Source: an uncultured delta proteobacterium
GTDB taxonomy: Bacteria; UBA10199; GCA-002796325; 1-14-0-20-49-13
Length of the DNA: 6,339 nt
Direction: 5' to 3'
NCBI GenBank assembly: GCA_903868375.1
Contig: CAIPVD010000361.1
Span: 1 to 6,339, forward strand
This document shows positions 5,348 to 6,339 of the stretch, piece by piece; position 1 is the first letter of the stretch; every line of letters starts with the position of its first letter. Under the pieces are notes generated by a model. That model was not told the DNA's origin, searched no databases, and saw nothing but the letters and a program-made list of their open reading frames with translations. A program made the translations under genes and the position numbers.

Positions 5348-6267
5348 AGCCAAATTTAAAAGTTAAAATTGGAAAACTTGAACTAAAGAATCCCATCATG
5401 GTCGCAAGCGGAACGTTTGGTTACGGCGAAGAGTTTCATAAGAATTTTTACGATATATCAAAACTCGGCGCGGTCGTAACCAAAGGGATCAGCTTAAAAC
5501 CAAGGCTTGGGAACAAAACGCCGCGCGTTGCCGAAACAGCTTCGGGAATGCTTAACTCAATTGGTTTGCAAAATGTGGGGCTAAGGGCATTTATTACTGA
5601 AAAGCTCCCGTTTCTCCAAAGGGTTCATGCAACCACCATCGTAAATATCCTGGGCGAGAAGATCGAAGATTACGTCGAACTTGCGCAAACGCTTGATGAA
5701 GAGCCAGGCGTTCATGCAATAGAGCTGAACATTTCATGCCCGAACGTAAAAGCAGGTGGCGTGCAGTTCGGCACCGACCCAAAACTTGCGGCGAAGGTGA
5801 CTTCATCGGTGAAGAAGAAGATAAAGAAGCCGCTCATCGTGAAACTTTCGCCGAATTATCACGATATGCCGCTCATGGCAAAACACGTCGTCGATGCCGG
5901 CGCTGATGCTCTTTCTATAATGAACACGATAACGGGAATGGCGATCGATGCTGAAAAGCGCCGGCCCGTTCTTGCGAACGTCTTTGGCGGACTTTCGGGG
6001 CCTGCCATTAAGCCAATAGCCTTGCGCATGGTCTGTCAGGTCTATATGGCCTCGAAAAAGCAAAGGCCGATAGTAGGCATCGGCGGCATTATGAACATTA
6101 CCGATGTGGTCGAGTTTCTACTCGCTGGTTCGTCGGCGGTGCAGATAGGTACCGCCAATTTTATAAATCCAACGATAGCTGCGGATCTTGTGGATCAGCT
6201 CGAACAATATATGATCGATCATGACATCGCCGACATTAAAGAACTAACCGGCGGCTTGATCGTTTAA
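5344..6267 (+). CDS. pyrD: Dihydroorotate dehydrogenase catalytic subunit, class 1B
   Basis: PyrD oxidises dihydroorotate to orotate with FMN, the fourth step of pyrimidine synthesis. The 307-residue length and a cysteine base in place of serine mark it as class 1, and the adjacent PyrK makes it class 1B (NAD-linked). Visible landmarks of the FMN barrel are NPIMVASGTFGYG (16-28), TKGIS (46-50), the substrate loop NSIGLQN (71-77), NISCPN with the catalytic C132 (129-134), VKLSPN (166-171), GGLSGPAIKP (215-224), GIGGI (245-249) and the phosphate-binding AVQIGTA (265-271). No residue of these motifs is missing. It overlaps pyrK by 4 bases. No other pyr genes are in view, and nothing downstream looks like a clear terminator. 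Confidence 0.97.
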   Translation: MKPNLKVKIGKLELKNPIMVASGTFGYGEEFHKNFYDISKLGAVVTKGISLKPRLGNKTPRVAETASGMLNSIGLQNVGLRAFITEKLPFLQRVHATTIVNILGEKIEDYVELAQTLDEEPGVHAIELNISCPNVKAGGVQFGTDPKLAAKVTSSVKKKIKKPLIVKLSPNYHDMPLMAKHVVDAGADALSIMNTITGMAIDAEKRRPVLANVFGGLSGPAIKPIALRMVCQVYMASKKQRPIVGIGGIMNITDVVEFLLAGSSAVQIGTANFINPTIAADLVDQLEQYMIDHDIADIKELTGGLIV

Positions 6268-6289
6268 GTGATCTTTAAAACTGTTCTTT

Positions 6290-6300
6290 GACATAATGTC
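6290..6300. promoter_or_regulatory. Short palindrome overlapping a TTGACA hexamer, downstream of pyrD
   Basis: GACATAATGTC is a perfect 5+1+5 palindrome, and its left arm overlaps TTGACA (6288-6293). No -10 element is found at a normal distance, so promoter function is doubtful. It could be an operator half-hidden by the window edge or chance. Confidence 0.2.
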
Positions 6301-6320
6301 CATTAGACTTGCCACATGCT

Positions 6321-6339
6321 TTTAAAGGCAACGGTGGTA
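6321..6339 (+). repeat. Right copy of the inverted dispersed repeat, cut by the window end
   Basis: TTTAAAGGCAACGGTGGTA matches the minus strand of 195-177 at 18 of 19 bases, including 16 in a row, and is still matching when the window ends. The two copies point outward and enclose eno, rimI, the unknown gene, pyrK and pyrD. Confidence 0.5.

Overview
The window looks like ordinary bacterial chromosome carrying housekeeping genes, with one large gene I do not recognise and structured repeat DNA at both ends. Base composition is moderate (mid-40s to about 50% G+C by eye). The NAD-linked PyrK plus class 1B PyrD pair is common in Firmicutes, deltaproteobacterial lineages, Thermotogae and many uncultivated phyla. 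The sequence does not fix the taxon; a deltaproteobacteria-like or candidate-phylum bacterium is only a guess.

Layout. Positions 1-195 hold no convincing gene but contain three hairpins in a row. The outer edge of this block (177-195) reappears inverted at the very end of the window (6321-6339, 18 of 19 bases), so the window is bracketed by two outward-facing copies of a repeat, the right one cut off. A promoter-like site and a good ribosome binding site precede eno (276-1559, enolase, 427 aa). A rimI-like N-acetyltransferase (1566-2006) follows 6 bases later and carries a terminator-like hairpin inside its own coding sequence. Only 8 bases further on is the end of a convergent minus-strand gene (2015-4462) for an 815-residue protein. 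It has five degenerate tandem repeats of about 76-87 residues (with a recurrent IPV...YPGA signature) and a long helical C-terminal region. A 96-base divergent spacer leads into pyrK (4559-5347) and pyrD (5344-6267), which overlap by ATGA.

Function. Enolase serves glycolysis and gluconeogenesis. RimI-type enzymes acetylate protein N-termini. PyrK and PyrD together form the NAD-dependent dihydroorotate dehydrogenase of pyrimidine synthesis. The 815-residue protein has no visible link to these pathways and is the most novel item here. I see no CRISPR array, tRNA, rRNA, transposase, phage gene or recognisable defence system.
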